A stretch of DNA of 64,000 bases from Alkalihalophilus pseudofirmus (GCF_029094545.1 NZ_CP117835.1:910001-974000), one strand, 5' to 3'. Shown: positions 44,094-52,800, counted from the stretch's first letter. Notes: generated from the letters alone by a model not told the origin. A program made the numbers and translations.

Positions 44094-44465
44094 ATGGAAC
44101 AATTAAGTCTTTTTGAAGATCCTTCGGAAGAAAATGATCATAAAGAAGCAAAGCCGAAACAATCAGAGAAAGTACCGCGTTCTTCGGCAAAGTTTTTACA
44201 TGTAGATGAGGATATTATGATGTTATTGAAAGACGGTAAAACGGTTGTGGAAATCTGTAAATGGTTGATTGAGAACCGAGGATTTGAGGCATCAACTTAT
44301 TCACAAGGCACATATAAAATTTATCCTCCACTTATGCAGCATTTAAAATTCTTGGAAAAAGAAAAGTACATCCGCTTAGTTGAAGTAGATCGCGGGAATG
44401 GAGCTTTCGAACCATATAAGGATGAGATTTCCCGATTGGCAGATGCAAAGTATGAGGTAATATAA
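44094..44465 (+). CDS. Hypothetical protein with N-terminal beta-clamp-binding motif, 123 aa
   Basis: The protein starts MEQLSLFED: QLSLF is the consensus pentapeptide by which replication and repair proteins bind the DNA sliding clamp. A flexible charged linker (about residues 9-35) follows, then a compact domain (36-118) with a helical pattern IMMLLKDGKTVVEICKWL and a possible winged-helix segment YPPLMQHLKFLEKEKYIRLV. Such layout fits a DNA-associated protein recruited to replication forks. Function is inference. AGGTGAGG lies before the ATG. Own terminator. Confidence 0.7.
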   Translation: MEQLSLFEDPSEENDHKEAKPKQSEKVPRSSAKFLHVDEDIMMLLKDGKTVVEICKWLIENRGFEASTYSQGTYKIYPPLMQHLKFLEKEKYIRLVEVDRGNGAFEPYKDEISRLADAKYEVI

Positions 44466-44469
44466 GGAA

Positions 44470-44505
44470 GAGCGAGCATATGGGACTTCAATTGCTCGCT
44501 TTTTA
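44470..44505 (+). terminator. Intrinsic terminator
   Basis: Stem AGCGAGCA / TGCTCGCT followed by T5. Confidence 0.82.
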
Positions 44506-44592
44506 ATGCTTGCATACTCATTGTTTTCGACAATTCATCATGAATATAAAGCTTATATTTATGATAAGATGAGGGGAATAGGGAGGTATGAA

Positions 44593-44874
44593 GTGGTGAA
44601 AAGTTCAGCTAAGATCATCAGTGGGATTAGTATCCTGTTTGCACTTATTTTTGTTTATGAAAGACTCGTTCAAAACAGCAATTTACCCGAACTATTTGGT
44701 TCCATGCTATGGTTTGTACCAGTAGTCTTATCAGTGCTTTTCTATATGATTGCAGTAACGATCAATAAAGGCTATAACAAGGCTCTAAAAATGATAGGGA
44801 TAGCTTATATTATCATGACTGTCATAGGAATAAGCTGGTATTTTGTGATTATTGTTATGATGGTAACCGGTTAA
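44593..44874 (+). CDS. Small membrane protein, 93 aa
   Basis: The start chosen is GTG 44593, six bases after GGGAGG (44581-44586); GTG 44596 is equally possible. The frame extends upstream but without a ribosome binding site. Three transmembrane helices are at about residues 7-25, 38-56 and 66-90. Function unknown. Confidence 0.65.
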   Translation: MVKSSAKIISGISILFALIFVYERLVQNSNLPELFGSMLWFVPVVLSVLFYMIAVTINKGYNKALKMIGIAYIIMTVIGISWYFVIIVMMVTG

Positions 44875-44927
44875 TACATAAGTCATATGATTTGATAAAG
44901 TAAGACTCCGAAATGGGGGACTTAAAT

Positions 44928-45701
44928 ATGGGGACATTAGATGGAAAGATCGCGATAGTAACAGGCGTCAGCCGCTTGAGGGGAATTGGCGCTGCTATTT
45001 GTAAGGAACTTGCAGAAGCAGGATGTCAGATTTTTTTTACATATTGGACAGACTATGATGAACAAATGTCCTATCAGATCGAAGTAGATGAACCTTTAAT
45101 GATAAAAGAAAAGCTTCGGCAATCTGGTGTGGAAGTCCAGTGTATGGAACTGGATTTAAGAGATATTCTTGCCCCCGAGAAGTTATTTAAAGAAGTGGTT
45201 GGACAACTGGGTGATCCAGATATATTAATTAATAATGCCGCCTATTCAAGTAATAATGGCTATACAACCTTAACTGCTGAAGAATTAGACAAGCATTACT
45301 TTGTTAATGTACGAGCAACGATGCTGCTTTCAAATCACTTTGCTCAAGCATTTAGAAAGGGCAGCGGAGGGAGAATTATCAACCTTACGTCTGGTCAATC
45401 TCAAGGACCCATGCCGGGCGAGCTAGCGTATGCAACGACCAAAGGAGCTATTGATGCATTAACGGTCACTCTTGCTCAAGAGGTGGCGCCGCTCGGTATA
45501 ACGGTAAATGCGGTGAACCCCGGACCGACAAATTCGGGATGGATGACAGAGGAAATCAAGCAAGATTTAGCAGCTAAATTTCCTTTCGGTCGAGTGGGAG
45601 AGCCAGAAGATGCAGCAAAGGTTATTAAATTTTTAGTAACTGAAGACGCAGCCTGGATGACTGGACAGGTGATTCATTCAGAAGGCGGATTTATACGTTA
45701 G
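44928..45701 (+). CDS. Short-chain dehydrogenase/reductase
   Basis: Classical SDR, 257 residues. The glycine-rich cofactor loop is TGVSRLRGIGAA, NNAAY follows strand 4, catalytic Ser lies in NLTSGQS and the active-site pair is YATTK. The C-terminus, GQVIHSEGGFIR, is typical of 3-oxoacyl-reductase-like proteins. The unusual insertion LR in the Gly loop and a longer region after strand 2 resemble YvaG-like members. Start ATG 44928 follows GGGGG by eight bases. Substrate unknown. Confidence 0.9.
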   Translation: MGTLDGKIAIVTGVSRLRGIGAAICKELAEAGCQIFFTYWTDYDEQMSYQIEVDEPLMIKEKLRQSGVEVQCMELDLRDILAPEKLFKEVVGQLGDPDILINNAAYSSNNGYTTLTAEELDKHYFVNVRATMLLSNHFAQAFRKGSGGRIINLTSGQSQGPMPGELAYATTKGAIDALTVTLAQEVAPLGITVNAVNPGPTNSGWMTEEIKQDLAAKFPFGRVGEPEDAAKVIKFLVTEDAAWMTGQVIHSEGGFIR

Positions 45702-45702
45702 G

Positions 45703-45733
45703 GAGGGTGACTCATACGAAGTCACCTTTTTAT
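45703..45733 (+). terminator. Intrinsic terminator
   Basis: Stem AGGGTGACT / AGTCACCTTT (one imperfect pair) with a T5 tail, directly after the SDR stop. Confidence 0.75.
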
Positions 45734-45871
45734 TTTAAAAATTTGCCCTAACTTACTCTAATGTAGCAGGAATATGTAAGAGGATGTCGTGTATGACTCG
45801 ATCATTTCTCGTGTTATGAAAGGGAACTCGTAATGGTCATGATAAGTTAATTAAGAAGAAGGGCGGGTAAG

Positions 45872-46171
45872 ATGAATACTTTTGAAGGCTATAACACACG
45901 AACTATCACATCGCTAATTTTCGGAATGCTAGCAATTATATTTCACCACATTTTATTTGTCTTTATCCTTCCTCTTATCGTTATTAGCATCGTGTTTGGA
46001 ATTGTAGGATTTGTAGATATAAAGAAAAACGGTCACTATGGGGTCATGTTGGGAATCGTTGGGATTTTATGTAGTTTGGTAGGCTTATGGTTTCTCGTAC
46101 TAGAGTTTATTGAAATGATAAACTCAGTAAAAGAACTTGAAAAGGTTCAGAGGGTGCTAGAGGGATCTTAA
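45872..46171 (+). CDS. DUF4190-type membrane protein, 99 aa
   Basis: Two to three hydrophobic helices (about residues 12-47 and 58-82) with the loop GFVDIKKNGHYGVMLGIVG, the DUF4190 pattern. Probably a small integral membrane protein of unknown role. Weak GGGCGGG ribosome binding site. Monocistronic. Confidence 0.75.
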   Translation: MNTFEGYNTRTITSLIFGMLAIIFHHILFVFILPLIVISIVFGIVGFVDIKKNGHYGVMLGIVGILCSLVGLWFLVLEFIEMINSVKELEKVQRVLEGS

Positions 46172-46344
46172 ATGCAGCTTCGGGTACTCGGTATCTTAAA
46201 AGAAAATGGAACTCACAGGTAAAAAGGGAAATTTCTTCTCTATTTTTCGAAGATATGACATAATAAAAAGATGTAATAATAAATAGAAGTTACGTTAATT
46301 ATAAATAACTGTTTTCTTAAGAGAGGGCCTAAAGGAGAGATAGA

Positions 46345-47046
46345 ATGCACAAGATGCTAGAGTCCTTTATAGAAGCTATACTTCAGGGCGATCAACATAG
46401 GGCATGGGTGATTGTTTTAAAAGCAGAGCAAACATATAAAGATAATATACATATATATGAAGACTTGATCACAGCTGCAATGAGAGAGATCGGACGTAGC
46501 TGGGAAAGTAATGATCTTACTGTGGCTGATGAACATTTAGCAACATCTACTATAGATTTTATTATGACTTACTATCACTCTAAGAAATCAAAGAATTATC
46601 AATCGTCTCAGCATAAAGCGATGTTTTTATGCCCAGCAGGGGAGCACCATGATATAGGAATAACGATGGTTTCTCACTTGTTTGAAGACTTTGGGTGGTC
46701 TACTAAACTTCTTGGTCCAAACGTCCCTTGTGCAGATGCTGTTCAGTTTGCGAAACAGTGGAAGCCAGACGTTATCGGTATTTCCATTACACTCACTTAC
46801 AATCTAGCACAAATCGAGAATTATATTAAAGAATTAAATCAGTCAGGCTTAAAACCTGTTATGATGATTGGCGGGAGATTGGTAACCACCTATCAATTAT
46901 CCTCTTTTATCACTGAACAAACGCTTCTATTTGATGATGTAGAAGAATTGAAAAGATGGTTACGTCGTCATTCGAAAGGAGCGTGGCAAGGTGTCACAAG
47001 TAAAGCATATCATTCTTCCTTATTTTCAGATCGATCCACAGTATGA
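46345..47046 (+). CDS. Cobalamin-binding protein, CarH-like light-sensor domain without DNA-binding part
   Basis: A four-helix cap (residues 1-85) carries the W-x9-EH motif (W53 ... E63 H64, in RSWESNDLTVADEHL) of CarH/LitR photoreceptors. The B12-binding Rossmann domain (about 90-205) has the E-x-H-x-x-G motif EHHDIG with lower axial ligand H103 and the downstream IGISITLTYN and IGGR segments. The protein lacks the N-terminal MerR domain of CarH. The residue after W53 is Glu, where CarH has the His that forms the light-state bis-His adduct. The gene overlaps an RsbR-like STAS gene by 56 bp, pointing to light or B12 input to a stress or anti-anti-sigma pathway (inference). Confidence 0.85.
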   Translation: MHKMLESFIEAILQGDQHRAWVIVLKAEQTYKDNIHIYEDLITAAMREIGRSWESNDLTVADEHLATSTIDFIMTYYHSKKSKNYQSSQHKAMFLCPAGEHHDIGITMVSHLFEDFGWSTKLLGPNVPCADAVQFAKQWKPDVIGISITLTYNLAQIENYIKELNQSGLKPVMMIGGRLVTTYQLSSFITEQTLLFDDVEELKRWLRRHSKGAWQGVTSKAYHSSLFSDRSTV

Positions 47047-47743
47047 AGTATTAGCACAATCCGATGAAGCTATCAATGTATTTGGAGCGTGTGAGAATGT
47101 ATTATTATTAATCGATGAGGAAAGCAAGAACAAATTTAAGCACCATGTGTCACCAGCTGCAAAGCGTCAAGAACTTGAGATTGTAGTAAGAACAAAGGAT
47201 CTTCCTTTCGTGTTGTTTGATTGTCATATAAAGTGGGAAGAAGGAGTTGGCCATTTAATTTTCATCAAGAAGCTTGAAAAGATTCAACATCTTGAACAAT
47301 TAGTTTTTGACCATAAAAAGAGACTATCTACTACAAATTTTGAGCTACTTGATAATAAAGAAAAGGTAGAGGTGACGATTCAAGACATTCATCAGCTCTC
47401 AGCACCAATGATAAGGATTACCCACTACGCTGGATTAATTCTGTTTTTTGGCGACATGACTCAAACTTTAATAGAAGCAAATGAATGTAAACTGTTAACA
47501 AAGGCTTATGAGAAAGAATTTGAAGTGATGTTAATTGATTTCAGTGGAATAGGTACATTATCTACTGAGGGTGTTACAGCTTTAATTAAGATGATTCAAC
47601 AATTTGAAGTAATGGGTTTAACAGTTACTATTATTGGGGTGAAACCGGAACACGCGATTTATTTTAATACGAATGGGTATCAGGTAGAGGCCTCTTTTCA
47701 AAGTAATCTTCATAATGTCATCCATCGTTATTTACACCAATAA
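46991..47743 (+). CDS. RsbR-like protein: sensory N-terminus plus STAS domain
   Basis: The GTG start at 46991 lies nine bases after AAAGGAG inside the preceding B12 gene. Residues 1-100 resemble a PAS-like sensor (NVFGACENVLLLIDEES). A helical linker at about 95-125 leads to a STAS domain at 128-245, with the core FEVMLIDFSGIGTLSTEG followed by VTALIKMI and TVTIIGVKPEHA. The STAS switch region contains Ser and Thr that could be kinase targets, as in RsbR/RsbS stressosome proteins. No RsbT/RsbW-type partner is encoded nearby. The 56-bp overlap makes the pair translationally coupled. Confidence 0.82.
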   Translation: MSQVKHIILPYFQIDPQYEVLAQSDEAINVFGACENVLLLIDEESKNKFKHHVSPAAKRQELEIVVRTKDLPFVLFDCHIKWEEGVGHLIFIKKLEKIQHLEQLVFDHKKRLSTTNFELLDNKEKVEVTIQDIHQLSAPMIRITHYAGLILFFGDMTQTLIEANECKLLTKAYEKEFEVMLIDFSGIGTLSTEGVTALIKMIQQFEVMGLTVTIIGVKPEHAIYFNTNGYQVEASFQSNLHNVIHRYLHQ

Positions 47744-47760
47744 GGGTTTCGTTTATATAA

Positions 47761-47800
47761 AAATAACCTTACCTCCCAAACGGAAATAAGGTTATTCTTG
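47761..47800. terminator. Bidirectional terminator
   Basis: Stem AATAACCTTA / TAAGGTTATT between the STAS gene and guaC. Confidence 0.75.
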
Positions 47801-47802
47801 TA

Positions 47803-48786
47803 TTAGTACGTTTTATCACCATTAAAGATAGAGTTTTTTACAACAACATAATCTACGTGACGAATGGCATCTAATTTAGTTCCGCCAGCGTAAGAAATCG
47901 ATGATTGAAGATCTTGCTCCATCTCAATTAATGTATCCTTCAATGAACCTTTGTGCTCAACAATCATCTTTTTCCCTTCAACATTTTTCTTCTCGCCTTT
48001 TTGGAATTCTGAAGCCGATCCAAAATATTCCTTGTAAAGCTTTCCGTCTTTTTCAATCGTTTCGCCAGGTGATTCTTCATGACCTGCAAATAATGAACCA
48101 ATCATCACCATAGACGCGCCGAACCTGATAGATTTGGCAATATCACCATGCGTACGAATACCGCCATCCGCAATAACAGGTTTGCTTGCAGCTTTGGCAC
48201 ACCAGCGAAGCGCAGCTAACTGCCAGCCTCCTGTACCAAAACCAGTTTTAATCTTCGTGATACATACTTTACCTGGTCCAATGCCAACCTTTGTAGCATC
48301 TGCCCCAGCATGCTCAAGCTCTCTAACAGCTTCTGGAGTCCCAACATTACCAGCAATAACAAAGCAATCAGGCAAATGTTGTTTAATATGTTGAATCATT
48401 TCAATGACGGCATTTGAGTGGCCGTGTGCAATATCAATCGTAATATAATCAGGCACTAATTGTTCCTCAGCTAATTGAAGTACAAAATCGTATTCTTCAG
48501 CTTTTACTCCAACGCTAATAGAGGAGATTAATTCCCTTGATTTCATATCTCTGATAAAAGATACTCGTTTTTCAGGTTCAAAGCGATGCATGATGTAGAA
48601 GTAGCCATTTTTCGCTAAGAACGTTGCAATTGTTTCATCAATAATCGTCTGCATATTCGCAGGTACGACTGGCATTTTAAATGTATGTTTACCTAAAGTG
48701 ATGGTTGTATCACACTCAGATCGGCTATTTACTACACATTTTGCTGGAATCAGTTGAATATCTTCGTAATCAAACACATTTTCCAT
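47803..48786 (-). CDS. guaC: GMP reductase
   Basis: Converts GMP to IMP with NADPH in purine salvage. 327 residues, IMPDH/GMPR family TIM barrel without a CBS insert. The catalytic Cys lies in [17 protein letters not shown] (in part) and other motifs are [32 protein letters not shown] and [10 protein letters not shown]. Start ATG 48786 follows AGGGGTG. The frame extends upstream without signals. Preceded by a promoter with PurR-box-like repeats. Confidence 0.93.
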   Translation of the reverse strand: MENVFDYEDIQLIPAKCVVNSRSECDTTITLGKHTFKMPVVPANMQTIIDETIATFLAKNGYFYIMHRFEPEKRVSFIRDMKSRELISSISVGVKAEEYDFVLQLAEEQLVPDYITIDIAHGHSNAVIEMIQHIKQHLPDCFVIAGNVGTPEAVRELEHAGADATKVGIGPGKVCITKIKTGFGTGGWQLAALRWCAKAASKPVIADGGIRTHGDIAKSIRFGASMVMIGSLFAGHEESPGETIEKDGKLYKEYFGSASEFQKGEKKNVEGKKMIVEHKGSLKDTLIEMEQDLQSSISYAGGTKLDAIRHVDYVVVKNSIFNGDKTY

Positions 48787-48801
48787 AATTACACCCCTAA
48801 A

Positions 48802-48877
48802 AACGAATATTTGAATTATATCTAAAAAGAATCGTTCGTACATTTGGTAATTTACATCATTTTCTGATGAATGTCAA
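48802..48877 (-). promoter_or_regulatory. guaC promoter and putative PurR boxes
   Basis: On the minus strand TTGACA, 17-bp spacer, TAAATT lies about 70 bp upstream of guaC. Between it and the gene are ACGAAC (complement at 48834-48840) and ATTCGTT (complement at 48802-48808), two inverted CGAA/TTCG half-sites resembling paired PurBoxes. In B. subtilis guaC belongs to the PurR regulon. Confidence 0.55.
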
Positions 48878-48922
48878 AGCTTTTTTCGAGATGAACAGGT
48901 AAAGGAGGAAAGGGGTTACAAC

Positions 48923-48957
48923 AAAAAAAGCGATACAGCATCTCTTCTGTATCGCTT
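48923..48957 (-). terminator. Intrinsic terminator of the MerR gene
   Basis: Stem AAGCGATACAG / CTGTATCGCTT with an 8-base loop; the T7 run is on the minus strand. Confidence 0.88.
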
Positions 48958-48971
48958 AATCATAGTTAAAT

Positions 48972-49688
48972 TTATTGGTGATCATCTGCATAACTGCCCA
49001 TTGCTTCACACATAAATTGGGCAAGACCTTCTCCGAATTGATCAATGTTTTTAGTGAACCGATCGTCTAGGATATACATTTGACCTAACCCTTTAAAGGC
49101 ATCTAAAGAATAGCAGCCTATCTTATTTAATAAGATAAACCACTTTTTAATAACTTCCTGTGCTTCTTTTGAGGCTGGGTCCGTGTGACGAATAGCAGCT
49201 AGTTCCCGGTAGAGATTATTCATCTCTTCTTGTCGTTCCTGAGTCATACCTTTAGCAGTCTCATCTACTTTCTTATCACCATAACGTTCTCTTGCTTCCT
49301 TTTCATAAGGGTTATGACTGAAGTCGAATCCCTTAAACTTTTCTTCGCTTGTCATATGAATGTCTCCTTTTTTATACTGTATGGTTTTGTCAATCGTTAG
49401 AATCATTTGGTTAAGTTTATCTCGCTTTTCCAAGAGCATTTTACGTTGCCACACTAATGCTTTTTGCTGATTAAAACCAGGGTCTTCGAGTACTTCTTTA
49501 ATCTGTTTTAATGAAAATCCAAGTTCTTTATAGAAGAGAATTTGCTGAAGTGTATCTAAGTTACTTTCTGAATAATACCGGTAGCCTGCTTCTGATATCG
49601 TATCTGGTTTTAACAGGCCGATTTCGTCATAATGATGTAGTGTGCGCACACTAATTCCCACGAGCTCTGCAAGTTCCTTCACTTTCAC
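48972..49688 (-). CDS. MerR-family multidrug regulator, Mta/TipA type
   Basis: The N-terminal MerR winged helix is LVGISVRTLHHYDEIGLLKP with YRYYSESNLDTLQQILFYKE, and a dimerisation helix extends to about residue 110. The C-terminal TipAS domain (about 120-238) binds drugs; KIGCYSLDAFKGLGQMYI and DDRFTKNIDQFGEGLAQFM closely follow Mta of B. subtilis. It activates transporter genes on drug binding. Start GTG 49688, six bases after GGGAGGG; a TTG at 49706 lies on that site. A MerR-type promoter lies just upstream, suggesting autoregulation. Divergent from an APH-type kinase gene. Confidence 0.9.
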   Translation of the reverse strand: MKVKELAELVGISVRTLHHYDEIGLLKPDTISEAGYRYYSESNLDTLQQILFYKELGFSLKQIKEVLEDPGFNQQKALVWQRKMLLEKRDKLNQMILTIDKTIQYKKGDIHMTSEEKFKGFDFSHNPYEKEARERYGDKKVDETAKGMTQERQEEMNNLYRELAAIRHTDPASKEAQEVIKKWFILLNKIGCYSLDAFKGLGQMYILDDRFTKNIDQFGEGLAQFMCEAMGSYADDHQ

Positions 49689-49711
49689 TTCTAACCCTCC
49701 CTTCAAACCTT

Positions 49712-49742
49712 ACTATAAGCTATCACGTGACGTGAGAGTCAA
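49712..49742 (-). promoter_or_regulatory. MerR-type promoter with 19-bp spacer
   Basis: On the minus strand TTGACT, exactly 19 bp, TATAGT. The spacer holds a dyad centred at 49729, CT-TCACGT-G-ACGTGA-AG with one mismatch in 19 positions. The long spacer and internal dyad are diagnostic of promoters activated by MerR proteins through DNA distortion. Confidence 0.8.
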
Positions 49743-49814
49743 TATCTGAATGAAAATAATTACACCAGTATTTGGTATAATGGAAGGTAATAAGAATGTG
49801 AGAGGGTGAATCAG

Positions 49815-50702
49815 ATGAACCGAGAATACTTAAAAGTTTATAAAGAAGCACATACCATACAGCCTCTTACTAAAGGATTTTCGACGGATGAAAAATATGT
49901 TATTGATCAAAACTATTTACTTAGAATCTTCCCTAAAGAGGAATTAGAACGGCGAATGATCGAGTTTGAAACGATCTCTAAGCTGACGTCTTTTTCTAAA
50001 AAGATACCAAGGCCAATAGAGTTTGGAGAGTTAATAGATGAGGAGAGGGGGTATATGGTTTTATCCTACATACCAGGTGCTGACGGAGAAGAAAATTTAA
50101 CGAGGTTAAATGAAAGTGAGCAATACAGGGCAGGAGTAAAAGCAGCAGAAGAATTAAAGAAACTCCATCAATTGAATGCTCCGCTAGAACTTCCGGAATG
50201 GCATATTGCTAAAAAGAATAAAAGCGATAACTATTTAAAGGAACTTAAACTCATAAATTTAGATGAACATACGAAAGATCGTTTGACCAATTATATAAGA
50301 GAAAATGAACCTTTAATGCAAGGGCGGCCAAATCAGTTTCAGCATGACGACTTTCATCCTTCTAATCTAGTCTTTCATCATGACCAATTTAGAGGGATTA
50401 TTGATTTTCAGAGGATGGATTGGGGTGATCCTATTCATGACTTGCAAAAGATAGGTTTCTTTACTAAGCAAGTCAGTCCGGCCTTTGCTAAAGGAAATAT
50501 TGACGGCTACCTTAAAGACAAAAGGGAGGAAGATAGGTTCTGGCCGCTTTATGGTCTGTATAGTGCGATGCATATAGTTTCTGCTTTTGTATGGGGGATG
50601 AAAATGGGCCCTAAGCAGTTTGAATTTTTGTCGGGACGAGCTTTTGAAGTGTTAGAGGACCATGACTATTTCCAGAGCAATATTCCAAAGTGGTATAGGT
50701 GA
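49815..50702 (+). CDS. Aminoglycoside phosphotransferase-family kinase
   Basis: APH-fold kinase of 295 residues. The catalytic loop QHDDFHPSNLVFHHDQFRG (HxDxxxxN) and the Mg-binding IIDFQRMDWGDPIHDL are complete. The N-lobe contains YVIDQNYLLRIFP and a Lys/Glu pair. The family includes aminoglycoside and macrolide kinases and many house-keeping small-molecule kinases; substrate cannot be decided. Start ATG 49815 follows GAGGG by eight bases. An extended -10 box TGGTATAAT lies at 49773-49781. It is divergent from the drug-responsive MerR regulator. Confidence 0.85.
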   Translation: MNREYLKVYKEAHTIQPLTKGFSTDEKYVIDQNYLLRIFPKEELERRMIEFETISKLTSFSKKIPRPIEFGELIDEERGYMVLSYIPGADGEENLTRLNESEQYRAGVKAAEELKKLHQLNAPLELPEWHIAKKNKSDNYLKELKLINLDEHTKDRLTNYIRENEPLMQGRPNQFQHDDFHPSNLVFHHDQFRGIIDFQRMDWGDPIHDLQKIGFFTKQVSPAFAKGNIDGYLKDKREEDRFWPLYGLYSAMHIVSAFVWGMKMGPKQFEFLSGRAFEVLEDHDYFQSNIPKWYR

Positions 50703-50785
50703 AAAAGCAAATGAGGCTGAAACAAAAGTATTATAACTTCTAGGAATATAAATATTACAGATGCGGCCTTTGTACACCGCTCCTA

Positions 50786-50887
50786 AAATATACTTCGCTT
50801 TCCGTGTGGAGCTAGTGAGCTTCCTCGGGCTTTCGCCCTGTGGGATCTCACATTTGCTCTAGTCCACACAGGAGTCTACGTATATTT
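50786..50887. repeat. Structured intergenic repeat (cruciform-like element)
   Basis: Nested inverted repeats: outer AAATATAC / GTATATTT, then TCCGTGTGGA / TCCACACAGGA with one bulge, GTGAG / CTCAC, and GGGC / GCCC at the centre. The pattern CTTTCCG...CCTCGGGC...GGAGTCTACGTAT is one I recognise as a dispersed intergenic element of Bacillaceae genomes. No coding potential. It lies between convergent genes and may act as a transcript end. Confidence 0.65.
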
Positions 50888-50952
50888 CATCCGCCAAATT
50901 AGCGCTTCATTCGTATCCTGAGTTAAACACTTTAATTATGTCCCTGACTTTA

Positions 50953-52563
50953 CTAATTTAATTTCAAACCAAACACCTCGCCACCACGGCTTGCGACAAC
51001 GACATAATTGTTATAAACAGCAGGGGATGCTTCCACATTTGCCCCAAGATTCATTACATCTAGCACTTCTCCTGAACGTGCACTGATCAAATGCATATTG
51101 CCGGCTGAATCTGCTTGAAGGATATACACATCTCCGTTTTCTGTATAAACATCAACTGGAGAGGACCATGCATAATTGGTCATCAGATTACGCCACTCCT
51201 CTTCGCCTGTTTCTTTATTTACAGCGACCATTAATCCACCATTTATGGTGTCGTAACGTGCTATCGTGAAAATAACGAGATGATCTATTTCCTCCTTGCC
51301 GACTATAGGAGTGGCTAGCATCCCACCGTTCACATCTGGGATGGAGTAAGCTGGATAGCTAAGGCTCCATATAACCTCACCAGTAATGCCGTCTATTTTG
51401 CGGAGCAGACAATCACCGAATGGTCCTTGGTGGTCTACCTCTGTTCCTGTATAGATGAAAGGGTGGTTTTCTTCTTCATCTATAACAATCGTCGCATCTG
51501 TGTCATCGGTTGCTTCTAGCGCAAATATCGGAGTAGAATCTTCTAAATTGATTGCTATTACACTGCCGCCATTATCTGCAAAATATGCAATGTTTCGATA
51601 AACAGCGATCGAATTTTCAATTCCTTGATGTGAGTTATTTGCCACTTTATATCGCGCTTTTTTAATCTCAGGCTTTACAGAAATAGATTTCTGTTCAAGG
51701 TCGAACGTGGTATTAAGATTTGCATGATAAAATAGGCCGTTTTCTCCGCCAAGCACTAGTTGATCAAGCTTACGGTTAATGAGTGCTGCCCCGTCAAATG
51801 CCCCCCATCCTCGATAAGCCCAAGGATCAACTCCAGGAATAAAATATAGTTCACTTCCATCAATTAGACTAAATATACGATAGCCTATCGGACTCTCAGG
51901 AATTCCTTGCCCCACATACAATAGGGGGTAGCCGCGAGGATCAATGGAAACAGTGCCTTTAATTGGGCCGCCTACTTTAATTGGAGGTCTTGTTTGAATG
52001 CCCGTTTCTAGCTCAGCAAAATAGACAGATCCATCAAGCGATCCGTAAATGACCTCTGTAAATCCTTTTTGTTGTTTAAAAGACTCATCAACATTCATAA
52101 TGGCACGTACCTCATCATCCCATGAGATGATACTAGGCTGTCCCGTCCAGCCGGCCCCTCCGCCCCATTTATGATGTGACCCGGTGCGGAAATTCCATGC
52201 TTTTTCAATGTGAGAAACATTTGTAGAGATACGTCCGTAGGCGGGTGCCGTGCGACTATGGTTTCCTCTAAATGTAAGAACACCAGGGATATCGGTATAC
52301 TCCTCAGGAAACAAGGCAGAATCAAATGTACTTTCTGCTTTAGATTCGTATGTAAGAGTTGGTATTTCTTGTTTTTCTATATGTACCGCTTGATAAGCTG
52401 GTATAGGGGCTTGAAAGCTCTTTTGCTCTACCTTCATATAGATGTGATCCGCAGCGTATAATTTTTCATCAGCTGAGACTCGGTCCCCCGTCATTGTTTT
52501 CATTGTACAGCCGCTTGAGAATAACAAAGTTATCATCATTAAGATTACCAGGTGCCATTTCAA
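50953..52563 (-). CDS. PQQ-like beta-propeller lipoprotein
   Basis: An extracytoplasmic protein of about 536 residues. The signal peptide ends in FSSGC, lipidated Cys at 19. The rest consists of repeated strands of the PQQ/pyrrolo-quinoline type beta-propeller (GSLDGSVYFAELETG, NGLFYHANL, GSVIAINLEDSTPIFALEA, GGLMVAVNKETGEEEWRNL, GNMHLISARSGEVLDV, GGEVFGLKLN). Such proteins are scaffolds or BamB-like assembly factors rather than enzymes. The start is given as TTG 52563 (eleven bases after AAGGG); GTG 52572 is nearly as likely. The open frame extends 144 bases further upstream without a signal. Confidence 0.82.
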   Translation of the reverse strand: MKWHLVILMMITLLFSSGCTMKTMTGDRVSADEKLYAADHIYMKVEQKSFQAPIPAYQAVHIEKQEIPTLTYESKAESTFDSALFPEEYTDIPGVLTFRGNHSRTAPAYGRISTNVSHIEKAWNFRTGSHHKWGGGAGWTGQPSIISWDDEVRAIMNVDESFKQQKGFTEVIYGSLDGSVYFAELETGIQTRPPIKVGGPIKGTVSIDPRGYPLLYVGQGIPESPIGYRIFSLIDGSELYFIPGVDPWAYRGWGAFDGAALINRKLDQLVLGGENGLFYHANLNTTFDLEQKSISVKPEIKKARYKVANNSHQGIENSIAVYRNIAYFADNGGSVIAINLEDSTPIFALEATDDTDATIVIDEEENHPFIYTGTEVDHQGPFGDCLLRKIDGITGEVIWSLSYPAYSIPDVNGGMLATPIVGKEEIDHLVIFTIARYDTINGGLMVAVNKETGEEEWRNLMTNYAWSSPVDVYTENGDVYILQADSAGNMHLISARSGEVLDVMNLGANVEASPAVYNNYVVVASRGGEVFGLKLN

Positions 52564-52800
52564 TTTTTTCACTTCCCTTAACAGGTGCACTTTTTCAATA
52601 TATTGTAAGGGGTTTCCGGTGAAAAAGGTGACGGAAATTGTAAGTGAATGATAAAGAAGTTTCGGGGGGAAGTGACATAGGACGGTACTTATAATAAGAA
52701 GCTTCACGTATAAGAGGTACAGTGAAATGAGGAGAATGCTTCGAAATTTAATTATTAATATTAAAATTATTCCTCAAAAAAATAAATTTCCCTACAACTA

